Notes: a model not told the origin generated them from the sequence alone. DNA of 64,000 bases from Robiginitalea marina (GCF_024006985.1 NZ_JAMXIB010000004.1:1-64000); one strand, 5' to 3'. Shown: positions 15,375 through 24,491, counted from the first letter of the stretch. Numbers and translations are program-made.

Positions 15375-16958
15375 TTAGGTGGTATTTTTTTGCTGGAGGT
15401 TGAAAAATTCCAGGTAGCTCATGGGGTTTTTAACCGAGCCCTTGTCTGAAATGAGCAGGACGTCTATGTTCCGGTCCCGGGCCTTAAAGGAAAAATCATC
15501 CAGGATTTCGATAATATCGTAATCCAGGTAACGGGTACTGCGCACGTCCAGCTCGAGGAAGGTGTTTTTGGGAAGCCGGTCCAGTTCATTCAAAATGGCC
15601 CCTTTGTTAAAGAACGTGACTTCCTCGGCCAGGGTCATCCGCACCCTGTGGACCCCGTTGCTTTTATCCAGGATATGCAGGAAGTGGCTGTTCTGGTAAC
15701 TTTTGACCAGGATTACCACAATGCCCACGCCCAGGCCCAGGCCAATACCCACCAACAGGTCGGTGAACACGATCCCCCCAACAGTGGCCGCGAAAGGGAC
15801 AAATTGTTTCCAGCCCAGGGAGTACATGTGGCGGAACAGCGAAGGCTTGGCCAGTTTGTAGCCCACCAGGAAGAGCACTGCAGCCAGGACTGAAAGGGGG
15901 ATCATATTCAGCAGCCGCGGGATGAGGATCACGGAGACCAGCAGGAGGAAGCCGTGAATGATGGCCGACGCCTTGGTGCGCCCCCCTGACTGGATATTTG
16001 CCGAACTGCGGACGATGACCTGGGTTACGGGCAGGCCGCCGATCAGGCCCGACAACATGTTCCCGGCCCCCTGGGCCAGGAGTTCCCGGTTGGTGGGGGT
16101 CACCCGTTTCATGGGGTCGATCTTGTCGGTTGCTTCCACGCACAGGAGGGTTTCCAGGCTGGCAACCAGGGCGATGGTAAAGGCAGTGATCCAGATTTCA
16201 GGCTGCCCGATCACCCCGAAATTCGGAAAGCTGAACTGCGCCAGGAAGGAAGACGCGTCTTCGGGGATGGGTACGTTCACCAGGTGCTCGGCAGCGATCC
16301 CCAGGGTTTTATTTCCTTTGGTGAGGGCATGGAAAAGGATCCCCAGGACCACGGCGACCAGGGGTCCCTGGACAAGCTGGAACACCCGGTGTTTTTTGGA
16401 GAGGACCCGGTCCCAGAGGATAAGGATCCCAAGGCCCACAAGGGCAATCAGGGTGGCGCCCGGGGAGATGTTCTGGAACGCCCTGAGGATCTCCGAAAAG
16501 GTGGTTTCCCCATCGACCTGGAAAAAGGCGAAGTCACCTTCCGGGTCTGCGTCATACCCGAAGAAATGGGGGATTTGCTTCAGGATAATGATGATGCCTA
16601 TACCGGTGAGCATCCCCTTGATGACCGAGGAGGGGAAATAATAGCCGATAATGCCTGCTTTCAGAACGCCGAACAGCAATTGGATGGCCCCCCCCAACAC
16701 CACGGCCAGGAGGAAGTTCTGGTAGCCCCCAAGGGTGCCGATGGCCGTCAGCACAATGGCGGCCAGGCCCGCGGCCGGGCCGCTTACCCCAACTGCCGAG
16801 CCGCTCAGGGCTCCCACCACGATGCCCCCAACGATCCCGGCAATAAGGCCTGAAAAGAGCGGGGCCCCGCTGGCCAGCGCAATCCCCAGGCAGAGTGGGA
16901 GGGCCACAAAGAAGACGACAATACTGGCAGGCAGGTCCTGCTTCAGATGCTTGAACAT
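15375..16958 (-). CDS. SulP-family anion transporter (second copy, paired with carbonic anhydrase)
   Basis: The 527-residue inner-membrane transporter begins KHLKQDLPASIVVFFVALPL, typical of the SulP subgroup often found next to carbonic anhydrase. It has about 12 hydrophobic helices and a short STAS-like tail (about 430-520, ELDVRSTRYLDYDIIEIL). It lacks the long hydrophilic insertion of the first copy and is about 95 residues shorter. A 102-residue acidic membrane protein is encoded 60 bases upstream and carbonic anhydrase 12 bases downstream. Bicarbonate is the most likely substrate by context. Confidence 0.9.
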   Translation of the reverse strand: MFKHLKQDLPASIVVFFVALPLCLGIALASGAPLFSGLIAGIVGGIVVGALSGSAVGVSGPAAGLAAIVLTAIGTLGGYQNFLLAVVLGGAIQLLFGVLKAGIIGYYFPSSVIKGMLTGIGIIIILKQIPHFFGYDADPEGDFAFFQVDGETTFSEILRAFQNISPGATLIALVGLGILILWDRVLSKKHRVFQLVQGPLVAVVLGILFHALTKGNKTLGIAAEHLVNVPIPEDASSFLAQFSFPNFGVIGQPEIWITAFTIALVASLETLLCVEATDKIDPMKRVTPTNRELLAQGAGNMLSGLIGGLPVTQVIVRSSANIQSGGRTKASAIIHGFLLLVSVILIPRLLNMIPLSVLAAVLFLVGYKLAKPSLFRHMYSLGWKQFVPFAATVGGIVFTDLLVGIGLGLGVGIVVILVKSYQNSHFLHILDKSNGVHRVRMTLAEEVTFFNKGAILNELDRLPKNTFLELDVRSTRYLDYDIIEILDDFSFKARDRNIDVLLISDKGSVKNPMSYLEFFNLQQKNTT

Positions 16959-17018
16959 GTGAGATAGGATTTGGCGGCCCCTGGGGCACGCGGGTTAAAT
17001 GGTCAGGGGGGAATGGGA

Positions 17019-17327
17019 TCAGCAGCCGGGCTTTCCCTCCGGAGGGGGGGAGGCCACTTCCCAAATCAGCTCCGGCAATTTTGGCCGGGGGTGTGCGTCC
17101 TGCGCAGCCAGTTTTTCCTGTTCCCCGGGCTGGGACAACCACGACTCGGGCAAGTCGGGGGATTCTTCGCAGCCATCCTTTTTTTCACCCTCCCCGGGTT
17201 CTTCCTCCCCTGTGCTGAAGGATACCGCAAGGGAAGGGTCATCAGCCGCACAATACAGGGCAGGGGGTGCCAGAATAGAAAACACCCACACACAAAGCAT
17301 GTATGTGACTACAAAACGGGGAATCAT
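17019..17327 (-). CDS. Small membrane protein with acidic tail, head of the SulP-carbonic anhydrase operon
   Basis: The 102-residue protein has one hydrophobic segment (about 5-27, VVTYMLCVWVFSILAPPALY) followed by a strongly acidic stretch (EEEPGEGEKKDGCEESPDL) and a proline-rich end. I do not recognise a named domain, although similar short acidic proteins occur in flavobacteria. A perfect TATCTTTG element 17 bases upstream and the position 60 bases before the SulP gene argue that it is real and co-expressed. It could be a transporter accessory subunit; that is inference. Confidence 0.65.
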   Translation of the reverse strand: MIPRFVVTYMLCVWVFSILAPPALYCAADDPSLAVSFSTGEEEPGEGEKKDGCEESPDLPESWLSQPGEQEKLAAQDAHPRPKLPELIWEVASPPPEGKPGC

Positions 17328-17344
17328 TTTAATTGGCTTCCCTT

Positions 17345-17352
17345 CAAAGATA
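17345..17352 (-). promoter_or_regulatory. -7 promoter element TATCTTTG
   Basis: This is a perfect TAnnTTTG match, 17 bases before the ATG of the small acidic membrane protein. It probably drives that gene, the second SulP gene and carbonic anhydrase. Confidence 0.55.
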
Positions 17353-17391
17353 ACAAGATATGGGAGACTGCCCCCGTTTTGCCGAAGTTCT

Positions 17392-18162
17392 TTAGAAGTC
17401 TTTCAGCAGGCGGAGGGAGGAAGACGGGGCCCAGCCGATTTGACCATCGGCCAGCCGTATTTTACGCCACTGGCCCAGGGAATCTTCCACCTGCACGCGG
17501 GTGCCCTCGTGTAACAGGAATGCTTCCTGGCTTTCCGGGTTGGGTTCGGACCGGACCGGGAGTTCCCGGGCAAATATAATGGCCGGCTGGTCCTGCTGGT
17601 AGGCCCTCAGTTGCAGGTACGAAAGTGCCGTGCTCAACAGGCCCAGCCCGAGGGCAGCGAGGCTTCCGAGCAGGGCGATGCGCTTGCGGTTCGGGGTCCT
17701 GAAAACCAGGAACATTACGTAACCCGCCACAAACAGGATCACCAGGAAAACCCCAAGATAGGCCCACTGGTTCGTAGTCAGTGCAAAAACCACCTTCTCG
17801 AAGAAGCGCTGCAGGTCGGTCTTCGGGATGGGGCTGATGGCGTCCAGGGTCATATTCCGGGCAAAGGCGAGGTTGTTGAGGACCTCCGGGTCTCCCGGTT
17901 CCAGTAGCAGGGCCTTCTCGTAGTAATAAATGCTCGGGGCGATTTCATTGTTCTTGTAATGCGCATTGGCCAGGTTAAAATAGAGCGCGGCAGAATGTTG
18001 GCCTCCCTCCAGGATTTCCTGGTAAAGGGAGATGGCCCTGTCGTATTCGCCCTGGTTGTAGGCTTCAGTAGCCTGGTCAAAAAGGGCTTCCCCCTGTGCC
18101 TTCCCGGTGGCCGTAAGGAAGAGGGCCAGCACTGCAATGCAAATTTTCAACGGCAGTTTCAT
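17392..18162 (-). CDS. batE: BatE-like TPR and SH3 protein
   Basis: The 256-residue protein has a signal peptide (ending near ATGKAQG), two or three TPR units (about 25-100, EAYNQGEYDRAISLYQEI), two membrane segments (about 135-190) and a C-terminal SH3-like domain (PVRSEPNPESQEAFLLHEGTRVQVED). This is the BatE layout of the Bacteroides aerotolerance cluster, likely a periplasmic scaffold. It is the last gene of the eight-gene minus-strand run, two bases after batD. Confidence 0.82.
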   Translation of the reverse strand: MKLPLKICIAVLALFLTATGKAQGEALFDQATEAYNQGEYDRAISLYQEILEGGQHSAALYFNLANAHYKNNEIAPSIYYYEKALLLEPGDPEVLNNLAFARNMTLDAISPIPKTDLQRFFEKVVFALTTNQWAYLGVFLVILFVAGYVMFLVFRTPNRKRIALLGSLAALGLGLLSTALSYLQLRAYQQDQPAIIFARELPVRSEPNPESQEAFLLHEGTRVQVEDSLGQWRKIRLADGQIGWAPSSSLRLLKDF

Positions 18163-18164
18163 GC

Positions 18165-19949
18165 TTACAATTCTTTATCCAGGGCCGTGATGACTTCCCC
18201 GGCTTTCTGGTAATCCTGCTCCATCTGAACCTGTGAGAAGGGGCTGTACCTGGCCCGTTCACAATTTTCCAGGAGGCTTACAAAGCCTGCAATGGTAGGC
18301 TCCTTTACTTTTTTCTCCGAAAGCAGGCTATGGATTTTATCCTTGCTGAACTCTGAGGTTTCGATGGACAGCTTGGCTTTCAGGTAATTGTGCAGGGCCT
18401 TTTCCAGGGCTACATAGAAGGCTTCTTTGTCTCCCAGGGCCGTTTTGGCCCTGGAGAGGTACTTCCGCGACAGGCGGTTTGCTTTCTTGATGCGCATCCC
18501 TTCAAAATCGGCCTCCCGTTCCTTTTGTTTTTTGCGAAGCACCAGGAAAAGCGGGATCAGCAGCAAGGGGCCCAATAACCAGGCGAGATGGCTGACGGAA
18601 CCGAAGAAAGGGGTCCATTGCCTGGCCTGCAACCCTGGCCGGAGTTTCAGGAAATAGAACTGTTCCCCGGCCTGTACGGCCTGCCTGGCCGGCTCCTGCC
18701 CGGTTGCAGGAGGGGTTACTGCGGCCACCGGGCCCTCCTCCACATTTATGGTGATTTCCTCTGAACGAAGCACCTCGTATTGCTCTGTTTTAGGGTTGAA
18801 ATAGGAAAATGAAAGGGAGGGGATGGGGTACTTGCCCTGGAAGGAAGGGACGATGGTGTATTCCTCCGTCACGCTGCCCTGCATCCCGGCTATGGTGGTT
18901 CGCACAGATTCTGAAAACTCGGGTTCATAGACTTCCAGGGAACTGGGGAGGGTCAGCCGCGGGAGCTGGAAAAGTTTCAGGTTCCCCTTCCCCGAAACGC
19001 TAACCCTGGCCTGAAGGGATTCCGAAGCATTGAGGACCTCCTTGGTGGTGGTAACCCCGAAGGTAAATTCCCCCACCGCCCCGCTGAACCCCTCGGGTTT
19101 CCCTGCCTCCGGCAGCGGCCTGACCTGGATGGTCCGCTGCCCTGCAGAAACGACCTTGTTGGCCCTGCCGTAGATGCGGTTCCCGAAGAAATCCACTTTT
19201 TCCGTGGGTACTTCCAGGGAAACGTCCAGGGCCAGGGGCTCTATTTCCAGGGCCCCGCTTTTCTGCGGATACAGGACTACCCTCTTCAAAATGACATAAC
19301 GGTATGGTTTCCCCTCGAACAGGCCTTCTTCCACCTGATAACGGGTCAGCGGGATGTCCTGGCTCCAGAAATTGTTGTACTTCGGGTTGTCGAGGGGCCT
19401 GAAATTCGAAACGTTTACGGAGGGGCTGACATAGAGTTTATAAACCACGCTCACCGGTTCGTTCAGGTAGGGGTCTGCCCTGGAGACTTCAGCCACCAGG
19501 TGCAGGCTTTCGTCAGCAATCTGGTCCACAGACGGGGCCCCGTTAGGGTTGCTGACGGCATCGGTTACAGTGACTTTTTTCGGGCTCGTCTTATAGGTAT
19601 TCCCCTCGATTTCGATGCTCGCCTGGCCGATGGTCAGCTGCCCCTTGGAAAGGGGCTGGAGCACATAAGAATACGTTTTGGAGTAGGAGCGGACCCCGTT
19701 GATCCAGGAGGAGCTGATGGCCTGGGAAGGGCCCATAAGCACCCGGAACCCGTCGAAGGCGGGTGGGATGAAATTATCCCCATCGCGGTTCATCACAAAA
19801 TCAGCCGTCAGCCTTTCATTCACCCCAAGGCGCTCCTTGCTCAGCTCCAATTCGAAGGTAACCGACTGTCGCGAATCCTGGGCCGGGGCATTGGCAGCGG
19901 AAAGCGCAAGGCAGAGCAGCATGAAGATATGTAGGCCCGGGGCTCGCAT
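18165..19949 (-). CDS. batD: BatD, oxygen-tolerance protein
   Basis: The 594-residue protein starts with a signal peptide ending near NAPAQDS. It has a large periplasmic part of immunoglobulin-like beta domains (residues 25-430), one transmembrane helix (about 450-475, LAWLLGPLLLIPLFLVL) and a cytoplasmic helical tail rich in Lys and Glu. This matches BatD of the aerotolerance operon, thought to work with the von Willebrand proteins BatA and BatB at the inner membrane. The exact function is not established. It is adjacent to batC with no gap. Confidence 0.88.
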   Translation of the reverse strand: MRAPGLHIFMLLCLALSAANAPAQDSRQSVTFELELSKERLGVNERLTADFVMNRDGDNFIPPAFDGFRVLMGPSQAISSSWINGVRSYSKTYSYVLQPLSKGQLTIGQASIEIEGNTYKTSPKKVTVTDAVSNPNGAPSVDQIADESLHLVAEVSRADPYLNEPVSVVYKLYVSPSVNVSNFRPLDNPKYNNFWSQDIPLTRYQVEEGLFEGKPYRYVILKRVVLYPQKSGALEIEPLALDVSLEVPTEKVDFFGNRIYGRANKVVSAGQRTIQVRPLPEAGKPEGFSGAVGEFTFGVTTTKEVLNASESLQARVSVSGKGNLKLFQLPRLTLPSSLEVYEPEFSESVRTTIAGMQGSVTEEYTIVPSFQGKYPIPSLSFSYFNPKTEQYEVLRSEEITINVEEGPVAAVTPPATGQEPARQAVQAGEQFYFLKLRPGLQARQWTPFFGSVSHLAWLLGPLLLIPLFLVLRKKQKEREADFEGMRIKKANRLSRKYLSRAKTALGDKEAFYVALEKALHNYLKAKLSIETSEFSKDKIHSLLSEKKVKEPTIAGFVSLLENCERARYSPFSQVQMEQDYQKAGEVITALDKEL

Positions 19950-20780
19950 TTACCAGTCTTTCTCCTTTTTTACTTTGGGTCCTTTCACCTTTTGGGCATC
20001 GATCTTTTCCTTGACCTTTTTTTCTTCGTTTTCCATGGCTTCCAGCAGGTTCTCAATCTGTTGGGGGGAAAGCTGATTCGGACGTGGCGGCTGCTTTTGG
20101 TCCGGTTCGGACTCCTCGGGTTTCTGGCCTTTCTCCTCCTTCTGCTCGCCGTCCCCTTCTTTGTTCTCTTCCTTTTCAGAATCCCCGTCCTCGGGTTTCT
20201 GGTCCTGGTCCTGCTGCTGGTCCTCCCCTCCCTGGTTCTGGTCCTGGTTTTGGTCTTGCTGTTCTTTCTGGTCCTGCTGGTCCTGATCTTGGTCGTCCTG
20301 GTCGTTTTGTTGCTGCTGGGGGTCTTTTTTGAGCAGTTCCTTCGCCAGGGCAAGGTTGTAGCGGGTTTCTTCGTCTGTCGGGTTGTTCCTCAGCGCTTCC
20401 TTGTAGGCTTCCACGGCCTTTTCATATTCCTTCCGCTGCATGTATACATTCCCCATGTTGTGGAAGGCCATGTGTTTCTCCGGCTTTTCTCCGGCCCGTT
20501 CCCCCGCTTCCCTGAACCGCCCGAAAGCCTCCCCGTAACTTTCCTTGCGGTAGTAGGCACTTCCCAGGTTATAGGGGGCCGCGGCATTCTCCTCACTTTT
20601 GGCAATGGCCCTGCGATATTTGGCCTCTGCCCCTGCGAAGTCGTCGGAGGAAAGGTCTTTGCCGGCCTCCCGGGTGAGGTCACGGGATTCCTGCAAGGCC
20701 CTGGGGTCGGGTTGCTCCTCCTGTTGCGACTGCAGCAGGGAAGGCGATAAAAGCCCGAGGATGATCAGCAGGTATTTCAT
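19950..20780 (-). CDS. batC: BatC, TPR protein with Q/D/E-rich low-complexity region
   Basis: The 276-residue protein has a signal peptide, three TPR repeats (about 35-145, AAPYNLGSAYYRKESYGEA, AFHNMGNVYMQRKEYEKAV) and then about 85 residues of Gln, Asp, Glu and Lys, and it ends with a basic helix. The disordered middle is typical of BatC, probably a flexible linker. It abuts batB and batD directly, so translation is likely coupled. Confidence 0.85.
   Translation of the reverse strand: MKYLLIILGLLSPSLLQSQQEEQPDPRALQESRDLTREAGKDLSSDDFAGAEAKYRRAIAKSEENAAAPYNLGSAYYRKESYGEAFGRFREAGERAGEKPEKHMAFHNMGNVYMQRKEYEKAVEAYKEALRNNPTDEETRYNLALAKELLKKDPQQQQNDQDDQDQDQQDQKEQQDQNQDQNQGGEDQQQDQDQKPEDGDSEKEENKEGDGEQKEEKGQKPEESEPDQKQPPRPNQLSPQQIENLLEAMENEEKKVKEKIDAQKVKGPKVKKEKDW
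20100..20345. repeat. Low-complexity repeat region inside batC
   Basis: On the minus strand the DNA repeats CAG, GAC, CAA and GAG-type codons and encodes mostly Gln, Asp, Glu and Lys. The plus strand consequently appears as a long hydrophobic leucine- and valine-rich open frame, which is not a gene. Confidence 0.8.
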
Positions 20781-21827
20781 TCAGGCGGCATTTTTTTCGT
20801 TGAACAAATCCAATTTTTTCAGCCAGGCTGTTTTGCGTTCCAGTACAAAGATATCGAGAAAAAGGACCAGGAGGGCAGCCCCCAGGAACCACTGGAACTG
20901 GTCTTTGAATTCTGCAAACTGTTTGGCCTCGAATTCCTTCTTGTCCATCCGCTCCAGAATATCCCTTACGGCAGCCACGGCCTCTTGCGTATTTTCGCCC
21001 CGGAGGTATTCGCCATTGCCCTGCTCGGCTATACCCTGGAGAATCTCCTCATTCAGGCGGGTAATGACCACTTCCCCTTCGGCATCCTTTTTCAGGCTTT
21101 CCAAAACCCCGTTCCGTTTAATGGGTATTGGGCCGCCCTTTTCCTGCCCCACGCCCAGGGTAAAGATCCGGATGCCCTGTTCCACAGCCAGGTCCACGGC
21201 ATCGGTGACCCCGCCTTCCGAATGGTCCTCCCCGTCGGAGATGATAAACAGCACGCGGTTGGTCTGCTCTTCATCGTCAAAATAAGTGGAGGCCAGTTTT
21301 ATGGCTTCGTCAATAGCTGTTCCCTGGGACGAAAGCATGTCGGTATTCATGCTTTGGAGGAACATCTTGGCGGCGCTGTAGTCTGTGGTGATGGGCAATT
21401 GGGGAAAGGCCTGTCCGGCATAGGCAATGATGCCCACCCGGTCGCTGCCCAGTTCGTTGATGATTTCCGAAACCAAACGCTTCGCTTTTTCAAGCCGGTT
21501 CGGGGCAATGTCCTCTGCCAGCATGCTCATGGAAACATCCACGGCAAAAACGATGTCTACTCCTTCCCGCTTAACCGTTTCCAGTTTGGTCCCCATTTTG
21601 GGGTTTACCAACCCAAGGGTCAGCAGGGATATCCCCAGCAACAGCATGAAGAGTTTCAGGTGGGGCTTGAAAAAAGACCGGTCAGGCGCGAGTTGCCGCA
21701 ACAGGGCAGGCTCCGCGAACCTGCGTTGCGCACGGCGCTTCCACCACAGGTGAGCGAAATACAACAGCACCAGCACCGGGATAAGCCCCAGGAGGTAGAA
21801 ATACGCTTTTTCTTCGAGTTGTATCAT
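20781..21827 (-). CDS. batB: BatB, von Willebrand factor A membrane protein
   Basis: The 348-residue protein has two N-terminal transmembrane helices (about 10-25 and 58-75), a VWA domain with the MIDAS motif DVSMSM (in FAVDVSMSMLAEDIAPN) and IISDGEDHSEGG, and a C-terminal helix (about 310-330). It is paralogous to batA, seven bases upstream. BatA and BatB are thought to form an inner-membrane complex served by the MoxR ATPase. Confidence 0.9.
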   Translation of the reverse strand: MIQLEEKAYFYLLGLIPVLVLLYFAHLWWKRRAQRRFAEPALLRQLAPDRSFFKPHLKLFMLLLGISLLTLGLVNPKMGTKLETVKREGVDIVFAVDVSMSMLAEDIAPNRLEKAKRLVSEIINELGSDRVGIIAYAGQAFPQLPITTDYSAAKMFLQSMNTDMLSSQGTAIDEAIKLASTYFDDEEQTNRVLFIISDGEDHSEGGVTDAVDLAVEQGIRIFTLGVGQEKGGPIPIKRNGVLESLKKDAEGEVVITRLNEEILQGIAEQGNGEYLRGENTQEAVAAVRDILERMDKKEFEAKQFAEFKDQFQWFLGAALLVLFLDIFVLERKTAWLKKLDLFNEKNAA

Positions 21828-21834
21828 ATGCAGG

Positions 21835-22836
21835 TCAGATAAAACTCCTGAATACCGTTATCCGCAAAACCCATTCCAGCAGGAGCAGGCCACCGGCCAG
21901 GAGCACCCAGGGGCGGAAGCGTTCTTCATAGCGGTAGTATTTGAATTCTTCTATTTCCGTTTTCTCAAGCTTGTTGATCTCATCATAAATCGTTTCCAGG
22001 GTTTCATTGTCGGTGGCCCTGAAATATTCCCCCCCGGTGGCTGTGGCGATGTCCTTCAGCAGGGCCTCATCGATCTCCACCTCCCGCATCCCGTACCGGA
22101 AGGTGCCGTCGGCATTATAGCCGATAGGGGAAAGCGCATTGCCATTGGTGCCCAGGCCGATGGTATAGGTCTTGATGTTGTATTCCAGGGCCATGTCTGC
22201 AGCGGTTTGGGGTTCTATAAACCCCGCATTGTTTACCCCGTCGGTCAGCAGGATGATCACTTTGCTGATGGCTTTGCTGTCCTTCAGGCGGTTTACGGAG
22301 GTGGCCAGCCCCATGCCGATAGCGGTCCCGTCGCTGAGCTGTCCGTAGGTAATGTCTTCCAGGGCGCTGAGGACAATGCGTTTGTCGCTGGTAATCGGGG
22401 TTTTCGTATAGCTTTCCCCCGCATAAACCACCAGGCCTATCCGGTCGCTGGGGCGTTGGCGTACAAACTCGGCGGCAACCTCCTTAAGGGCGGAGAGGCG
22501 GTTGGGGCGCAGGTCCCTTGCGAGCATGCTGGAGGACACGTCTATAGCCATCACGATATCGATTCCCTTGGTGGTTTTGGTACGGGTCGAAATATTTTCC
22601 GTTTGCGGCCTGGCCAGGGCCGTAATGACTGCGGCCAGGGCGAGCAGGCGCAAAATGAAGGGCAGCGGACGCAGGCGGCTTACCAGCGAGGGGGTTGAAA
22701 ACGCCCTGAGGCTCGAAATCCGAAGGGTGGGCAACTGTTGTTTCCGCCTGAAGAAATACCAAAGCAGGGCCACTGGCAGCAGTAAAAGCAGCCAGAAGAA
22801 CTCAGGGTTGGCAAATTGAATATCGGGCCCTATCAT
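21835..22836 (-). CDS. batA: BatA, von Willebrand factor A membrane protein
   Basis: The 333-residue protein has two N-terminal membrane helices (about 10-28 and 60-77), a VWA domain with the MIDAS motif DVSSSM (MAIDVSSSMLARDLRPN) and LLTDGVNNAG, and a C-terminal membrane helix (about 310-325). Its start overlaps the stop of the preceding gene by four bases. It is probably a metal-dependent protein-interaction module facing the periplasm. Confidence 0.9.
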   Translation of the reverse strand: MIGPDIQFANPEFFWLLLLLPVALLWYFFRRKQQLPTLRISSLRAFSTPSLVSRLRPLPFILRLLALAAVITALARPQTENISTRTKTTKGIDIVMAIDVSSSMLARDLRPNRLSALKEVAAEFVRQRPSDRIGLVVYAGESYTKTPITSDKRIVLSALEDITYGQLSDGTAIGMGLATSVNRLKDSKAISKVIILLTDGVNNAGFIEPQTAADMALEYNIKTYTIGLGTNGNALSPIGYNADGTFRYGMREVEIDEALLKDIATATGGEYFRATDNETLETIYDEINKLEKTEIEEFKYYRYEERFRPWVLLAGGLLLLEWVLRITVFRSFI

Positions 22837-24491
22837 ACAACGGTTTTAACTTCCACAGTGTTCAGGATTCGCTCCACGATTTCCTCGGCATAGGAATCCC
22901 CCTCTTCCCAGGAGAGGAATACCTGTTGCAGGAATCCATTGCCCCCAAAGAGAAGCAGGGTATATTTTCCCTTAAGGTAATTCCCGGAGCCGGGTTGTTT
23001 GAATTCGCCCCGTCCGAAGACCTTTACCCCTTTCACCCCGGAAACGGTAGTGAATTCCTCTTGCTTGGTGATGATGTTCCGGGCTCCGTTGCGTTCCATT
23101 CCCACCAGGGCCTGGTCCACGGCGGCTTCAAAATCCGGGGGGGTATCGGCCTGGTTAAAGGTGGTGGAAATTGCCGAGATCGACAGGTGTGCTTTGGGGT
23201 TGTCGTAGGCAAAGGCATCCAGGTCGCTGATGGCTTCCAAGGCTTCCGGCGGCAGGGGAACTTCCCTGCGCACCAAAACCTCCGGGGTTTCCAGCAGAAT
23301 AGGGGGGTAGCCGTAGGAACTCGCTATCCATTCCCCTTGCAGCAGCGATTTGGAGGGGGTTCCAAAAAGGGAGTCCTTAACGTTCTGTACCCCGAAGTAC
23401 GCCACGGAAGCCACCAGGGCAACCAGGAGCACCGCCCCGGCAGCCATGGCTGCTATGCGGATTTTCTTTCGTTTTTTTCGGGCCTCCCATTCCTTGCGGT
23501 AGGCTTCCTGCTGCAATAATTCTTCCTCTGTGGGTTCCGGCAGGGCTTCCCGGGTTTTCTGAACGATTTGTTCCACCTGAAGCCGGTCTTGCTCGGCTGC
23601 CCTGAGTTCCGGCCTTGAACGGGCAAACTTTACCAGGTCGGCCGTTTCCAGGATTTTCTGGAACTGCACCAGGGTCTGTTCATCCAGTTTCAATTTGCCC
23701 GCGTCCCTGAGGAGCTCCAGTTTCTCCAGCAATTGGGCGGTAGTGCTTTCCAGGGCACTTATGTGCACTTCCTCTTCCAGGTAGGCCCTTACGATACCCG
23801 TCAGTTCAGTGTAATATTGTTTGTACTCCTCCTGTATCAGGTACCTCGATTGCTCCAGGCGCTTCAGCTCGCGCATGGCCCGCTCAAAAGGGGGCAGGAG
23901 CGCTTCGGCTTCCTGCTCCGAAAGGCGGTTTTTCCGCAAAAAGTACCAGGCAACGCCTGCCGCGGCCAGCAAGACGGCCAGAATGCCCAGCAACCACTTC
24001 AACCAACCCGGGATTCCCGCCTGCACTTCCATCATGGGCTTGATGTCATACATCTTTTGGTTTACGGTATCCACGGGTACGGTGGCTACCGATATCAGGA
24101 GGGAATCCGTGAAAAAACCGCGCCCGTCAATTTCGATACGCTGGGTGGGCAGCAGGTACGAGCCGGAGTCAAACTGGGTAAGGGCATAGGTTTTTTGGAG
24201 CAGCATCCGGTCCATTTTTCGGGTGGTGTCCGTTTTGAAGGCCTCCACGGTCTCCAGGGGGGAAAAGGTCTGCCCTTCCGGGAAAATCACCTGGGCTGTG
24301 GTATCCACTTCCACGGCAACCGTCCAACGGATTTGTTCCCCTATGCGTATGGAGGCGGTATCGACCCCGGATTGCACCCGTGGGGCCTCCTGCGCCTTCA
24401 GCAGCAACGGGAGGGCCATAAAGGCCGCGAACAGCAAAGCCCTGGACCAGTACGCCATGTCCCACGAACCATATGTGCCGGTTTTCTTCAT
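22833..24491 (-). CDS. Two-segment membrane protein of the moxR-bat cluster (function unknown)
   Basis: The 552-residue protein has a signal peptide (ALLFAAFMALPLLLKAQ), a BatD-like beta-rich periplasmic region (about 35-160), a transmembrane helix (about 165-187, WLKWLLGILAVLLAAAGVAWYF), a cytoplasmic helical region (190-345), a second helix (about 350-372) and a C-terminal domain of about 175 residues. The first half resembles the BatD/DUF4381-type proteins that occur in this position, between the DUF58 gene and batA. The C-terminal domain is not one I recognise. The start at 24491 directly follows the DUF58 stop; ATG 24458 is an alternative closer to the signal peptide. Confidence 0.7.
   Translation of the reverse strand: MKKTGTYGSWDMAYWSRALLFAAFMALPLLLKAQEAPRVQSGVDTASIRIGEQIRWTVAVEVDTTAQVIFPEGQTFSPLETVEAFKTDTTRKMDRMLLQKTYALTQFDSGSYLLPTQRIEIDGRGFFTDSLLISVATVPVDTVNQKMYDIKPMMEVQAGIPGWLKWLLGILAVLLAAAGVAWYFLRKNRLSEQEAEALLPPFERAMRELKRLEQSRYLIQEEYKQYYTELTGIVRAYLEEEVHISALESTTAQLLEKLELLRDAGKLKLDEQTLVQFQKILETADLVKFARSRPELRAAEQDRLQVEQIVQKTREALPEPTEEELLQQEAYRKEWEARKKRKKIRIAAMAAGAVLLVALVASVAYFGVQNVKDSLFGTPSKSLLQGEWIASSYGYPPILLETPEVLVRREVPLPPEALEAISDLDAFAYDNPKAHLSISAISTTFNQADTPPDFEAAVDQALVGMERNGARNIITKQEEFTTVSGVKGVKVFGRGEFKQPGSGNYLKGKYTLLLFGGNGFLQQVFLSWEEGDSYAEEIVERILNTVEVKTVV

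Noticed and set aside
19992-20750. Plus-strand frame of 252 codons with long leucine/valine runs opposite batC
   Set aside because: The apparent hydrophobic helices are only the reverse complement of Gln/Asp/Glu codon repeats.
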